From Gonapodya prolifera JEL478 (Eukaryota > Monoblepharomycota > Monoblepharidomycetes > Monoblepharidales > Gonapodyaceae), in NCBI GenBank assembly GCA_001574975.1, contig KQ965735.1, positions 681,479-745,478 of the forward strand: a stretch of DNA of 64,000 bases. Direction: 5' to 3'. The position numbers were made by a program, and so were the translations under genes. Under the pieces are notes generated by a model. That model made no database searches. It had not been told where the DNA came from and saw nothing but the letters and a program-made list of their open reading frames with translations. Each line of letters begins with the position of its first letter. Positions within the stretch are counted from its first letter, which is position 1. Of this stretch, positions 11,289-25,629 are shown piece by piece.

Positions 11289-13073
11289 TTACAGTCTCCT
11301 TGTAGCGGTCCACAGTAAGAACGCAGGAATAAACGACATCAAAACTTCGTTCAGAGTGTTGACGTTTGGGCCTGCGTAGAAAAGCGAATCAAGCCAGTTT
11401 CTAAAATTTTGATGAAACCCGTTGGAGGTGATCAGATGGGTTCAAGCGCCAAAGCGTAGACATGGGACATCACATCACTCACCGATTGCCACAGCTATAG
11501 CACCAGTACATTTCCTGACTCCCCAAGTATGCCTCGACATCGGCCTCTACGCTCCGTCGCAGATCCTGTCTGTCCAGGGTGACCCGCCGTACCGCATCTC
11601 GCACGCCAAACTTGAAAACCCCGCTCTGGTTATTCTTGAACTCGTCAGTCAGAAACTGTGCGTCACTTGAGGCCGCGAGAAGGTTTTTGTACGAGCTCTC
11701 GTAGCTGCTAAAGCCGTGGAAGTAGCTGACGTGTGATCGATAGTTTGTAGGGCGATCATCCTCGTAGAAGAGAATGAAGAGCGAGAGTGTTTGGACTGGT
11801 GGTAGAAACATGATATGTCAGTGTGATTTTTTTCGAGAAGAAAGCTTAACTCAACTGATTGTGGTGCTGGGAAATACTGCGGTAACATCGCCGGTAAAAT
11901 CTTTGAAGATCTTATCTGAAACAGTTGCAAGTCAACACATTGCTGGTTCACATTTCCTTTTGGTCCCACGACCGGCTGCACCGTTCTGAAGCTCACCGAC
12001 CCCCAAACTGATGTTTTCAAACATAGACGTGCCAGCCACAGCTCCCACTTTTGCGAAATCAAGCTGGAGACCTGGGCTCTTCATAAACACTGTGATGTTG
12101 AACCCTTTCGGGCCACCGCAATTCATTCGGGGGAGCTGGTAGGAGGGGGGTTCCCCGATTCTAAAAAAACAAAAAGTTTGAGGTAAATCGCGTTGCGTGA
12201 GTGAATAGGACATCACGACACGAACCGAAACTAGCCGTCATTGTCAGTAACCAAGCTTTTATGAGAACGAGCAACATATGCAATGTGAAACGAAGATGAA
12301 ACCAACCCCATAAGCAGCGTAGGCAACACGAGATCTGTTCGTGATGAAGGTATTTTTGGCTGTGTCCCAGGAACTTCCAAGCTCCGAAGACTCGTACAAA
12401 AGACGACACGTCTGGTTTTGGAAGAACGGGTGGATGCCTTGGCCGCCGAGCTGGTATCTAAGTCGTTGTAACGAATCAACAAGGTGAAAATAGTGAACAG
12501 GTTCGCCTGTCTGAATGAAAAACAGCTCTACGAAATTATGAATCTCACTTTAAAGTGACGGCGTTCGGAAGTATGACCGTCCCACTTGATGATGGGTCCT
12601 CCGGCGATGTGCCGCTCCCCGACCGGAAACTGCAAGTTGGCAGTTTTGGATCATATGCCTGATGTGTACACGAGAGGAGCGCTGCGATTCAGTAATGAGA
12701 GACGAGGAATGTCGTTTTGCGAAGGACGTACCTGCTGTTTCCACCCACAGTTCTGAACAAACGTAGTGCCCCAAGAAAAGGGTCACCTCACATCTGCGAC
12801 GACACAAATGAAAAGCACACTCACTTGGAATGCAAAGCTGTAAATAAACCATCCAACTGCTGCGCCGATGATGACCACCCCATATAAGATCGCAGTGAAC
12901 CAAAGGATCCACCTCGGGGCCGGATTGGGAGGGTCACCCTCGGGCACGGCAAAGAATTCGCGAGCTTTTCGCGTGGGGAAGAATTCGTTGGGACGGATTT
13001 GGGCATCCGCCGAGGATGTGGGGAGGTTTAGGTCCAGTGAGGGGTCATCCTTCAGCAAAGGCCGTTGAGACAT
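11289..13073 (-). CDS. two-pass membrane glycoprotein of unknown family
   Basis: Exons 12825-13073, 12549-12658, 12307-12457, 11997-12135, 11856-11915, 11483-11795 and 11289-11400 all join in phase to 377 residues. About 55 polar cytosolic residues (with Lys/Arg before the helix) lead into one transmembrane helix (WILWFTAILYGVVIIGAAVG, about residues 56-78). A lumenal or outer domain of about 260 residues follows, with scattered Cys and glycosylation sequons (NQT, NRS, NIT, NIS, NQS). A second hydrophobic stretch near the C-terminus (residues 356-371, ending LLW) is followed by TATRRL. I do not recognise the family; the layout fits an ER, vacuole or plasma-membrane glycoprotein. Supporting the model: a CTGAT branch-like site before the last acceptor and seven consistent phases. 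Rival frames in exons 2 and 3 lacked phase-matching junctions. Confidence 0.6.
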
Positions 13074-14023
13074 GACCGTTTTGTCGGTGATTAATTATCG
13101 GATTGCAGGCGCCGCGAGATGATGCGCTAGTGCGATACGGTGGCGAGTTTCGAATTCAATCCCTCGGTTTTTCTTATATGCTCGGGTAAAGAGGCAGCGG
13201 CAAGAGAAAGTTTGGAGTTCTTTATGCTGAACCTCATACAGCGCTAATATATAACCCTCGCCCCACAACGATGCTGAGCTTTCATGCACTTTGTCGGGGA
13301 TGGGCGAGTGAAATCGTGAGTGACTATCTGAAGGAGTTCTCAGTGAATCGTAATTGATGAAAAATTTCATATGTGAAGGCACGGAGGTGGGTGTCCCAGG
13401 CAAGGTATCAATCGTCCGGCTATACAGTTACGCGGGAACTCATCAAGAAGAGAACAATTGGTAGCTGTTCCTACATCTTTTTCGAGTGTGCGGAGCGTGG
13501 CGGAGGTTTGAATCAGTTCAGGTCGGGACTGGCGGAGACCCTGGCAAAAACTGAACCGCACGAGAGAGACCGCACTCACACCAGCCCCATATGTTGCCAG
13601 TCCCCTGTATGTATAGTGTGCATTCGTTTTAGCTCGCGTCCAGGGACTCGCACATGCGTGTTTAAATACTCCTTTGCTACACGGAGGCGCATTTCTTTTT
13701 ACAAGATGGTTTGCTCCAGCGAAGGTGTAGACCAGAGAGTAAAGAAACCCGCAGCAGCCAGTAAAGAGTTATTTGGAGTGTACATATATACATACAAGCT
13801 TACAGTGAGAGCCATCAATCCCCAGTCGAATTGGGATGGTTCCTCGATGACGAGGCAAGCCCACGGAAGGGCAGAGAGCTGTCGGAGCGGAATCATCCAG
13901 TCCCGTTGTGCATTGGTTGTCGACTGCAGGATGGAACGGAAGTTCCTGTCGCTGCGGCCACGGATTTGCACCCGATCATCTTTCCCATAAAAGGATGGCC
14001 ACTGGGAAACGGAAAACGTCGAA
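13074..14023. other. divergent promoter region
   Basis: This stretch lies between the divergent glycoprotein and alpha/beta hydrolase genes. An open frame of 205 codons at 13373-13990 has no recognisable protein character. No repeat was seen. Confidence 0.35.
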
Positions 14024-15045
14024 ATGCCTTCTGTTACACTCTCTTCAGGCCAATTGGTGTCGTACTTGATTGAGGGGAAGAGGGATGCGCCTTGCCTTGT
14101 CTTTCTCCATGCGCTTTTCATGGATGCGTCGATGTGGGAGAAGCAAGTGAATACGAAGTTTTCTTCCCAGCATGCAACCATTTTAATATTCACTTTTCTC
14201 CGCACTTTGCTTACATAGACAAAAATGCTATCCTCGCAGTACCTCTGTGTGTCAGTCAACCTTCGCGGACACGGCGACACTCCCGCAACGGAAGAATTCA
14301 CTCCAACGGATCTCGTCAACGACGTCTTCTCGCTTCTTGACACGCTCAACATACACCGCGCGCTCATCATCGGGGTGTCTCAGGGAGGCTGGCTTGGCAT
14401 TGAAGCTGCATTAACTCACCCCGACCGCGTCTCTGGGGTCGTCGTCATAGCCGCAAGTATTCGGAGCCAGAGCAAGGAATCTCGCGATGCGCTGGTCCAG
14501 CTTCGGGATGTGTGGGTGGCAAATGGGATCGATGCCATCATGACGCCGTTCGTGCACATTGCGTTCGGAGACGATTTCAAGGATGAGAAGGAGATAAAGA
14601 GGTGGAGGGATGCGGCGGACAAGCGTGGCAAAGAAACTTACGTGAGTCCTCTCCCCGTGGTTTTCGTTGATTACGCGTGACACATGACTCTTGCCGTTGT
14701 ACACCCGTACAGAAACTCGCCTTCGAAAGCGCAATGTCTCGCCAAGACCTCGACGTCAGCTCGCTGAAATGCCCAACTCTCGTGATCCACGCCAAGCAAG
14801 ACCGCTCGTTCCCCTTTGCCGAAGCCGAATACACAGCTTCTGCGATTCCCAAAGAGGCCTTGAGCGGTCTCGTTCTGGTCGAGGGCGGCGCCCACGTCCT
14901 CCCTGTGACGCACCCGGAATGTGAGTTTGTTGTTGCGAGAGCGGGATCGCGTTGACAGATTACATTCCATTCTTGTATAGTGATCGAAGAGCCACTGAAG
15001 ACGTTCGTCAATTCCGTGCACGAAGTCGTAGGCGCATCTGCGTAG
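14024..15045 (+). CDS. alpha/beta hydrolase fold protein
   Basis: Exons 14024-14146, 14240-14641, 14713-14920 and 14981-15045 encode 265 residues, the normal size for a single-domain hydrolase. The oxyanion segment is V-F-L-H-A-L-F-M-D, followed by the strand with NLRGHGDT. The nucleophile elbow is GVSQGGW (Ser), the acid lies in HAKQDRSFPF (Asp) and the base in GGAHVLPV (His), so the triad is complete. The overall order is like 3-oxoadipate enol-lactonase and related carboxylesterases. The substrate cannot be named. No signal peptide is present, so it is probably cytosolic. All introns are short with GTGA-type donors. Confidence 0.83.
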
Positions 15046-16996
15046 TTCACTTCATTGGAAGAAAGATTGTACTTTCGAAATACATCCATCGACGTTTGCT
15101 TGCTGTTTTGCCGTGAATAGTGTTTAGCACAAGACGCTCCCAACCTTGACTCGCTCCATCCGTATTCCAAGGGAGAGGAAAAGTCTTCCACAGGTTCGGT
15201 GCCACCTGTCCCATTTCGGGTATGTATGAACCGGCAGGCAGAGCAGTTGGTGCGGAACGTGAGTCAAGCGCTCTCGCTGCTCCGTGATCTCCTTTCATAG
15301 GGTTAATTCGTCTCCCTTGATGGCTCGCTGCAGAACGGTCTGAGCCACGTTCCTCCAACATGGCGATGGCCGACCCCCTGAAGCTATTCTCGCAAGACCT
15401 TGTAAAAGTGGTCGTTTTTCATTCGGGTTTCGAACACCATCTAGATGCGTCTTCGGTGATGATGGACCACGCTCGGTGAGAGTTCCTCATCGACTGCCGA
15501 GGCTCGTTCATGTAAACGAGTCCGAGGAGGGATCTCAACGTCTCTGGCATCACTTACTTGGTCTCTCTTTTCGAGAATTAATCCATTCACAATCAATCAA
15601 TTCAAAGCTTCGACAGAACTTGCTTTTGAAGTCCTTCGTGGTACCACTCAAGCGACACGCTGTTTAATTCTTAGCGAAAAGATACTCGATTGGGTTCACC
15701 AAACGCGACGACAACAAATGCGTGAGAGTCCGACATCCCCGCAGACCATCGCTGCTCCAACGCGACCCGAAATTTGCACGCAGAGCACTGTGTCTTCATT
15801 GCCGTGTCACCCTTTGTTTCGTAGTGTGAAAGATGGGAAGATTGTGCGATAATTGGCTCTTTGTATACTGCGGTGCAACCACAGCATCATTTGGGGGCCT
15901 TAAAAAGCCCTACCATTTCTCTCCCCACCAACTTTCAAACTCCCCTCCACAGGGGCACCACATAGCGTTTATCACCGCCAACAACCGACGCACTTCTGTC
16001 CCCCGTCCCCGGGTTCTGATGCGACATCTGTACACCAACCCGCCACTGAGACACTGGATTGGCGCTACCGTCGTTTCATCGGTTCTCCGTGGGGCGCTCC
16101 AGGGCAGCGGGAGTCTGGAGGAGATGCACAGGACTGCGTAGAGCTCACGGCGTGGACTTGGAAGCCCGGGGTCTGATAATCGCAAGCTGAACACCAACCA
16201 GCCAACAAAGGGACATTGGGTTGGCGCTTCGGTGCGGTTAACAGTTCTCTCGTGGTCATACTGGATGGCGCACCCTCGTGGCCGCCCTCCACGTGGGGTG
16301 CGCTGGGCAATGATGCTCTTCGAAGAGTGTAGTTGGCGAACGGGTCACGCAGTTTAGTTTTTGTGCAACGTCGAGAGATCTGTAGCCAATAAGCAGCTAT
16401 TCCTCAGAGTTGCTTTCATCCGCCTGAGTGATCCGAGGCGAAGGGAGGTGTTCTTGAAGGTTTCGATTGGTCCTTGTTCGTTCATGTTTGTATTCGACGC
16501 TCACAATCAAGCGACACCGATACTAAAAGCCACGGAGACCTTCACGAACTCTTCTCTCTGCTCTCTTGTCTTTCCTTTTCCCTCTTCCATCTTCGCACAG
16601 CAGAATGGTGTGCCGTCTCCCTCGACTTCAACCCAAGAGTCCGAATTGGCGACCATAAAGAAGAGTCCGCGAAGACATTGACGCTCGGCGGGAGAAAAGT
16701 GCTGCCCAACTTCAGTCCGAGAACGATGGCTGAATGCAGGAAAGATCGCGTGCTGTCAGAGTCGGTGTGGCGGACAGGAACAACTCATCACTCTGTGACT
16801 TCATCCATACCGTCACACCCCAATTATTGGGTCTATGGAATCTTCAAGCCAGGGTCCCATTCCCTTTTTATTGAACTCACAATATGCACGCATTTGAACA
16901 AAAAAAAAAAGAGGGCTCAAATAATGCAAAAGTCTGCAACGCTTGTCCATATCCGCAACCAATCCAACACCCCCGGAGAGCTCCCAGCCGCCACGA
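15046..16996. other. intergenic, about 2 kb, with one degenerate direct repeat
   Basis: This lies between two convergent genes. No coding frame of protein-like content and no tRNA was found. A degenerate direct repeat of about 65 bases is present at about 16011-16075 and 16168-16235; both copies share CACCAACC and GGNTTGGCGCT blocks. Confidence 0.4.
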
Positions 16997-19928
<2,932 letters not shown>

Positions 19929-20389
19929 GTGTGCGAGGAGTATGTGAGTGGAGGGAGTGGAGTGGAGAGGTAAAGTGGCGTGTGTGCGTGTTCTGAGGGA
20001 GAAACAGGTGCGTGAGTGAGTCTGCGATGGACTCTTGACGTCCCACCACTCCGACCCTCGCATCGCAGCCTCCGCCCCGCCCCCGCCCACAAATCACCGC
20101 CATCGCTACTCACACTTGTCTCGCGCGTCGCCTTTCCCGACGAACTCGATGATTCGTCGACGGATTCTCAGAAACTCGATGCTTCGTTTGCACAACAACT
20201 CGTGGCACAAACTACTCCACATTCCTTTCGCGCAAAGCAGGCCACAGCCCTGATGCTTGACATTTCGTACTTTTCATTGCCTGAGTTAAAAAGAAAAAAT
20301 GATAATAAAAACTCATAGCAAATGACTTCTTCCCACCCCACCACACTCTTATTGCCCGCGTTCATCGCCTTCCCACCCTCCTGTGCTTC

Positions 20390-21173
20390 GCCGCCCAACG
20401 CACCTCACGACCGCCACTGCAGCCACGCCGCCCACGACAGCTCACCCCTTCGACCACTCTGCAGCGCTTGCACTTTGCGTAACGGCGGCGGCAAAAGGAG
20501 GCGGTGCCGACCACCCAGTGGCACTCTCGTCCCCGGCAGCGTCGTCCACAGCCGTGGTACACGTCTCCTCCTACGCGCGACGCTGACTCGCGAGCGCCTC
20601 CAAGATGTCGGCCAGGGTGGCAGCCGGGTGGGAGTGGGGGTCGGATGTCGGGTGGTGCAGTTTGGCGTGGAGAGCGGCTGACTCCAGCGATATTGGAGCC
20701 AAAGGTGCGGCGGGAGGTGCCGAGGCGACGGGTTTTGTAAAGCGACCGACGCAGCCATGGGGAATGCGTTATCCTACTCGCAGTCTTGAACGGGGGAAGT
20801 GGCCACGCGGACGCGGGTCGGTTTGCCGTAGGACGGTGCTGGTGCGGCGTAGTCGAAGGCGGTGCTCATGCGGAGACAAGCTGCGTCAAAGTGCTTGTAC
20901 AACCAGGTGTTGGTGGGGGTTGTCGTGAGCGTGTAAGGGAAGACGGAAGGTTTCGGTGGTGAGAGAGGTCCAAGAGTCGTAGGAGGTGTCAAGTGCGGTT
21001 GATTGTTTGAGGGTGATCTTGTAAGTGGGGATCGGACGTAGGGAGATTGAGGACAAAGTGACCAGAATGTGCAAGGTGGTGGAAGGAGCGGCGATCATGA
21101 GGATGGCGACAATGGGGAGGATGAAGAGCGACAAAGGAGTCCGGAACGACAGTGTGGATTGGGAGAAAGACAT
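20390..21173 (-). pseudogene. decayed two-TM protein gene, cassette copy A
   Basis: This is a degraded relative of the intact gene at 58838-59662. ATG at 21173 opens a frame with an N-terminal hydrophobic segment. The conserved block TTTPTNTWL-(Y/H)-K and VATSPVQD then appear in another frame at about 20774-20950 and end at a premature stop. The 3' part (20390-20500) still matches cassette copy B at the DNA level. At least one frameshift and one stop break the reading frame. No splice pair was found that repairs it. Confidence 0.55.
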
Positions 21174-21342
21174 GGTGGCAATCTGGGGTAGAGGATCAGT
21201 GGAACGAGGAACAGACAGAATCGAAAGCGGTTAGCAATCAGAGTGTCCACATCGCAGCCTCCGTCAACTTACTCTCAGTGTAGGAGCCTATAGGATCCGT
21301 TCGGGAATCGTTGCCGACTTGTTTGGGAAACGGGAATCGGGC

Positions 21343-21351
21343 CTTTTTATA
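21343..21351 (-). promoter_or_regulatory. TATA box of cassette copy A
   Basis: TATAAAAAG lies on the minus strand inside a promoter block kept in all three cassette copies (copies B and C at 57153 and 58463). Neighbouring GACTTTCGTT is also conserved. Confidence 0.6.
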
Positions 21352-21559
21352 AGAACGAAAGTCCCGCCAGACTGACCGGTGAAGATGCGAAGATTGGGGC
21401 GGGAGTAGGCAGCCCGGGGGGTCATGGTTGGGGATGCGTCTCTGTTCGTTTTCGAAAAGCGTGTACTCATTTGCAATACATTTGTAGGCTGTTTTTGGAA
21501 AGATTCCCACGGCAGTGGGTCGACCGAAGCCACAGAAACCGAACGTCGCCCCCGCCAGA

Positions 21560-23554
21560 ATGCCCCACCTTCGCCCTCTGCTTCCGCTCTTTCTTTTCCT
21601 TCTCTTATCCGCTCTCTCGTCTGGTGAATCTCTGCTCTCGCCCTTCTCTGCCGTCGCCGCGTCTTCACCAACTTTCCCTCCAGCGCAACCAAACCCACCG
21701 CCAGGCCAGGGTGGGCCTTCAGGTGGACCACAACAAAGACCCACGATCCGCGTGCTGCTCATCACAAAGTGCGCAGTGTACTGCCACAACGACTCTATCG
21801 GTGCGCGGAAGCCTCGTTTTGCGTACTCTCTCAACCCTTCCCCAACTCACTCTTCCCTCCAAATAACACAGCCCGCATCCACCCCTTCTTCGAATCCCTC
21901 GCCGTGTCTGCCATCTCCCTCGACCCAACCTCGCCCCTCCTCGCCTCCACGCCACCCAACGTCCCCCCACCACCACTGTTCAACATCACGTCTTCGCTCG
22001 CCTCCACCGCCATCCTCGCCTCGCCCTCCGACCTCCTCTCCTCATACGACGTCATCGCATTCGCGTACTCCACGGGCCCCGGGCCGGCATTCATGACCGA
22101 CACCGAACGCGCGGGGTTGCAAACATGGCTTGCGGCATCATCGACACCCGAGGCTTACGGTGGTCGTAAGAGGGCCATCATGGGGATCCACTCCGTCACA
22201 GACGCCAACACGGATTGGCCGCTCTGGGCCGACTTGTTCGGCGCCGTGTTTGACCAGCACGCACCCATCCAGCAGGGTAATGTCAACGTCGTGGGCGGCG
22301 CTCATCCGGCTATGCAGGGCGTTGTAAAGGCGCTGGGCACTGGTGGCCTGGCGAATGGGACGGGAGGTGCAGTGACGTGGAGGTGGACCGATGGTGCGTT
22401 CGTCGGGGGGTTTTGGGTGTTGCAGTGTGGGATTCCGAATGCAATCTCGAGAAGAAGCGGGTGAAATGAATTTGAGAGGTTGAGTAGCGGTCATGGATGT
22501 GAATCGAGGTGGAAGGCGGGTGGGCTTGAGTCAGGAGTCATGGAAGTGAGCCGTGGTGCAGAAGCAGGTCGACGCTCGAAAGTCGAAACCAGCGCGAAAC
22601 GCGCGCGGCATCAGCGAATGAAACAACATCCCGACTCAGAAAAGCACGATAAAGACGGTGGAAGCGTGACCACCACCGTGTTTACCACGTTCACACTTGA
22701 TGCGAAGTGGTCAATGGTGCACGAATCCCACCGCCATCATAACACACTCGCAATGCACCAAAACAATTGCTTCCACTCTACCACCGTTTCGCCATCGCAC
22801 TACACCACCTCTTACCCCCCTTTCTTTTCATCCCAAACCCCTCCCCTCCCCTCCCACCGCCCCCCACCACCTCACCCAGAATTCTACGACTTCAAATCCG
22901 AACCGGCCCTCCCACCCAACGGCACCACCCGCCAAGTCCGCGTGCTGCTCACGGCCGACACGACGTCGTACGAGGGCGCTATGACGCCCAATAGTGAGTT
23001 CCTTGCTTCCTCTTGGCCTCGTTTGTTATGTTCTTGTTTCGTTCACAATTCAACTCCAATTCGAACTCATCCCCCATCCCCCATCCCCATCCTCCCACCT
23101 CCCACCTCCCATCTCCCGAACCAACCCACCCCAAGACCACTCTCTCGCCTGGACGCTCATCCACCCCTCCACATCCACCCCCGTCTTCTACACCTCGCTC
23201 GGGCACCTGGCGTCCTCGTTCGACGATCCCGTCTTCGCGGCGCACATCGCGGGCGGGCTGTTGTGGCTGTCGGGGGAGGTGCTCGGCGGTGCGCCAGGTG
23301 CGGGTGGCGGTGGAGGTGGCGGTGGTGGAGGTGGAGGACAAGGCGGACCTGCGAGTGCGACGACGGGACAGGCAAAGCCCGCGACGACTGCAGCGGCGGC
23401 GGGGACGGGGACGTCTGTGCAGCCGTCGCAGACTGCGACACCCGCGGCGGCAGGAGCGGGGAAGACCGGTGGCGTTGGAGCGCGGACAGGAAGCGGCGCG
23501 TATTGGGGGGCAGCTGTGGTTGCAGCTGTCGTGGGGGTTGTGTTCGGTGGGTAA
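21560..23554 (+). CDS. secreted ThuA-domain protein with GPI-anchor signal
   Basis: Exons 21560-21800, 21872-22393, 22880-22993 and 23136-23554 give 431 residues. A signal peptide (PLFLFLLLSALSS, residues 8-20) is followed by a Pro-rich stretch and a ThuA-like fold (Pfam 'trehalose utilisation', class I glutamine amidotransferase-like). Marks are RVLLITK, YCHNDSI, the Y-D-V-I strand, GIHSVTDANTDWPLW, DEFYDF and FYTSLGH. The C-terminus is Gly/Ala/Thr-rich and ends in a hydrophobic tail (AAVVAAVVGVVF), the pattern of a GPI-attachment signal. The protein probably sits on the wall or membrane and acts on a sugar or glycan, but the reaction is not known for this family. The 486-base third intron is unusually long; its acceptor at 22879 restores the conserved TDEFYDF motif. 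It shares a divergent promoter with cassette copy A. Confidence 0.8.
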
Positions 23555-23751
23555 GCTGACGCAAGGGCTTTGTGAGCTGGCCTTTCAAAAATTAATGCCA
23601 AAGTGGGCGTAATACCATATAATACACGGAATAGATGGTTGTTGGATTGTAAGAATGAATTGTGGGTGCTTGCAGTTGCGTGTTCGCGGTATGTTCCGCG
23701 GCTAAAAGCACGGTGCTCAAGATTATTGGCGTCGTTCGCATATCGGAACAC

Positions 23752-24464
23752 ATGGTAGATGAGAACTCGCTGGACGCCAGGCTGATCACGGCTGTGGAGC
23801 GTCGAGATGAGAAGGAGATGTGGGAACTTGAAAAAGTACGAGAAACGTAGGCTGCGAAGTGTGCACAACAATTACTATTGTTGCAGAGCTCACACGACTC
23901 CTTGGTCGGGCAGATAGACTAGTTGAGGAAGTCTCGCAGATTACTCCAACTCCAGAGAACCTGGGAGAAAGTGAGATTTCAAACCTAATTCTCGTTCCAA
24001 GTACTAAAGTCCACGCCATAACATCGTTACTGACGCCCAACGGAAAGGTATTAAACTGCTGCGAGACCTCTCCGCTCTCACGAGGGATATTCATGGCGAT
24101 ATTGGGACTGCCAACTGGAGCTCATGGGTTAGCATCGCTGGAGGTTTAGGCGGTGAGTCTCGTATGCTTGTATGTACAAAGGCATTGGTTGAGCTCACCT
24201 GATTGCGCAGCTCTGGGCTGGCCACGGCTATGGCTGCATTCCCAGTCCTTGCAGGCGCATTTTACACTATTTTCATGATTGGTAGTGCAACAGGTACCAT
24301 TGGATCCGCAGTCTCTTGGTACAGCAAACAAGCTTGCCGTAGATCTGGAGGTTGTGCGTGTCGGGGTTAAAGAAACGACGGAGAAGTTGGAAACTCTCTG
24401 TCAGAACTTGAGGTCTGATCTAGAGAGGATTCAGACAGTGTTGAGAAACAATCGGGGTGGTTAA
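23752..24464 (+). pseudogene. broken gene for a helical protein with a central hydrophobic segment
   Basis: Three coding-like blocks lie in order but in different frames. The first is a helix-rich start (ELTRLLGRADRLVEEVSQ). The second is a hydrophobic segment (ATAMAAFPVLAGAFYTIFMI) with a Gly/Ser/Thr turn. The third is a coiled-coil-like end (KETTEKLETLCQNLRSDLE) that stops at 24462-24464. One 47-base intron with a perfect TACTGAC branch site (24001-24047) is plausible. The remaining frame changes have no good splice solution, so I call it a frame-disrupted gene. The function is unknown. Confidence 0.35.
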
Positions 24465-25629
24465 CTAGATTTCATCATGCAAAAATGGCTTGTCATCTCT
24501 TTGCGCGTGGAACTTATATTACACATTTGTTGCTCCACTCGTTTGCTCGCTCTTGTTTGAGAAGGTCGATGCTTTGGTTCTTGTCTTCGCAACCATCTTT
24601 CCGCAACAACCCATTGATTTCGTCCCGTCTCCGTGTCAGCGTTGGATTGACTCTTTGTTTGCCTTGACTCTACACGTCGGGACATCTCTGCGCGGCGGCG
24701 GCCAACGAATCAGAATCGGTGATCGCGTCCCCCTTCGGCGGGTCACCGGTTTGCGATCCAGGCCATGTACGGCAGTCATGTTTCATGCCTCCTGCATGGT
24801 TGAAGTCGCATGGGTTGCGGAATGTGACGCATCATGCCGAAAGATGAATTCTGAGGTGTCTTGGGGCTTCGTGGTGTATTTCTGGTTCTGATTCCATCGT
24901 GATTCACGCCAGCCGTGCCCTCAAGAACAACGGGGAGGCGGGTATGAGACCGCTCTCCTCGAGACCGCTCTCCTCTCCTCTTCATTTTTCTTTGGTCGGT
25001 GTGGTTGGAGTGCAGTGAATCGAGGTTGAAGCGACAGTGAGGAAACGCGGATTGATTCGGCGAGATTTCAACTCACAGACCGCAAAAAAGAAGGGGAAAC
25101 ACGAAATCAGATGGCTCTTTTGATTGGGAAGTCGCGCTGTGTTTGTCTTCGGGGTCGTTCTGACCCTGAATTAATTACACAAAACATGGTGAGGAACTGC
25201 AGTTTGATCAGGTGGGAATCTCACGTCCCTGACTACCGATACACTTACTAAATGCTTGTGTACAAATGCTCATTGTCATGGAAGGGTCGCTGGAGAATGC
25301 TACAGTTTCTCTCGGAGCGGTGACGCATGAAGGTGAGCCATCTGATTTATCCTGACCTCTGTGTTATCTGAACCGAATTCTCCTCAAGTCTTGTTGCTCT
25401 CGTGGTGTTGACTCGCACCGGCGTAGAGGACTACCGACACGGGAGACAACTTTGAGGGACATTTGGGTTTTATCATCGAATGTGTTTAACTCAGAGTCGA
25501 ATGTATCACAAAGTGGAAATATGGAAGTGGCCATTTTTCACAAATGAATTATCTTGAGGATATTAAGGCAGGAGTTCACATAACCAGACGATCCAAAATC
25601 TTATGTCCCTATTATTACCGCTCCAGATA
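24465..25629. other. intergenic
   Basis: No gene is visible. A perfect tandem copy of GAGACCGCTCTCCTC occurs at about 24944-24973. Confidence 0.4.

Noticed and set aside
12231-12482. Alternative frame in exon 3 of the two-pass glycoprotein
   Set aside because: It needs introns of 42-46 bases and leads to mismatched phase; the chosen frame uses a 91-base intron and joins cleanly.
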